Position numbers and translations under genes: made by a program. Of a DNA stretch of 5,727 bases, positions 5,514 through 5,727 are shown in pieces. The notes under the pieces were generated by a model, which saw nothing but the letters and a program-made list of their open reading frames with translations, was not told where the DNA came from and made no database searches. Within the stretch, counting starts at the first letter, position 1, and each line of letters opens with the position of its first letter. Origin of the DNA: Nitrospirota bacterium (GTDB taxonomy: Bacteria > Nitrospirota > Nitrospiria > Nitrospirales > Nitrospiraceae). The stretch spans positions 1 to 5,727 of the forward strand of contig SCVQ01000152.1 in the NCBI GenBank assembly GCA_004296865.1, given 5' to 3'.

Positions 5514-5727
5514 CTACCACTCCTTAAAGATTACGACTACCGCGCCGACGATCATCAGAAAGCCCACGAGATAATTCCACTTCAGCGGCTCCTTCAGATA
5601 CCACACCGAGAACGCGCAAAACACCACCAACGTGATGACCTCCTGGATCGTCTTCAGCTGCGCGGCGGAAAACTGATAATGCCCAATCCGGTTAGCCGGC
5701 ACCTGAAAACAATATTCCACGAAAGCG
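5514..5727 (-). CDS. DUF486 (DMT-superfamily-like) membrane protein, C-terminal part (partial)
   Basis: The minus-strand frame is open from the right edge to TAG 5516-5514 and gives about 71 residues. It contains FVEYCFQVPANRIGHYQFSA, then QLKTIQEVITLVVF, a WYLKEPLKWN segment, and a final membrane helix, LVGFLMIVGAVVVIF. This is the hallmark order of the DUF486 family, small proteins of about 110-120 residues with four membrane helices, related to the drug/metabolite transporter superfamily. EYCxQVPANRIG and the EPLxWN motif are its most recognisable parts. About 45 N-terminal residues lie beyond the window. The internal GTG at 5720 is not the true start, because the family sequence continues upstream of it (AFVEYC). 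Substrate and direction of transport are not established for the family. Confidence 0.85.
   Translation of the reverse strand, partial: AFVEYCFQVPANRIGHYQFSAAQLKTIQEVITLVVFCAFSVWYLKEPLKWNYLVGFLMIVGAVVVIFKEW

Overview
The window is a GC-rich bacterial chromosome segment (roughly 60% GC by eye). A FadL-type outer-membrane channel shows a Gram-negative (diderm) cell. The small winged-helix protein after uvrC, the style of the HerA-like ATPase and the heptad repeats all recall Nitrospira (Nitrospirota). That assignment rests on family recall, not on a search.

Layout from left to right. Positions 1-117 hold the last 38 codons of a plus-strand gene, most likely uvrC (nucleotide excision repair). 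A small plus-strand gene (313-570) follows and encodes an 85-residue winged-helix-like protein of unknown role. A 355-bp gap (571-925) holds a good sigma70-type promoter (TTGACA, 18 bp, TAGGAT) and a leader of about 200 nt. Next comes a YqhA/UPF0114 family membrane protein (926-1498). A second promoter of the same design (TTGACA, 18 bp, TAGGGT) and a 12-bp hairpin precede a FadL/TodX-family outer-membrane channel gene (1635-3002).

The right half is on the minus strand. A large HerA/DUF87-type P-loop ATPase with a coiled-coil C-terminal region (5403-2983) converges on the FadL gene, and their 3' ends overlap by 20 bp. Upstream of it is the C-terminal part of a DUF486 small drug/metabolite-transporter-like membrane protein (5727-5514), cut by the window edge.

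The genes do not form an obvious pathway: DNA repair, a probable small DNA-binding protein, two inner-membrane proteins, an outer-membrane channel and an orphan ATPase. No complete defence, mobile or biosynthetic system is visible. The most unusual signal is a pair of imperfect inverted repeats built from 7-bp units. One lies inside the ATPase coding region, where it is translated in frame as an extra linker. The other lies in the ATPase gene's upstream leader. They look like two members of a dispersed repeat class, one of which has been absorbed into a protein.
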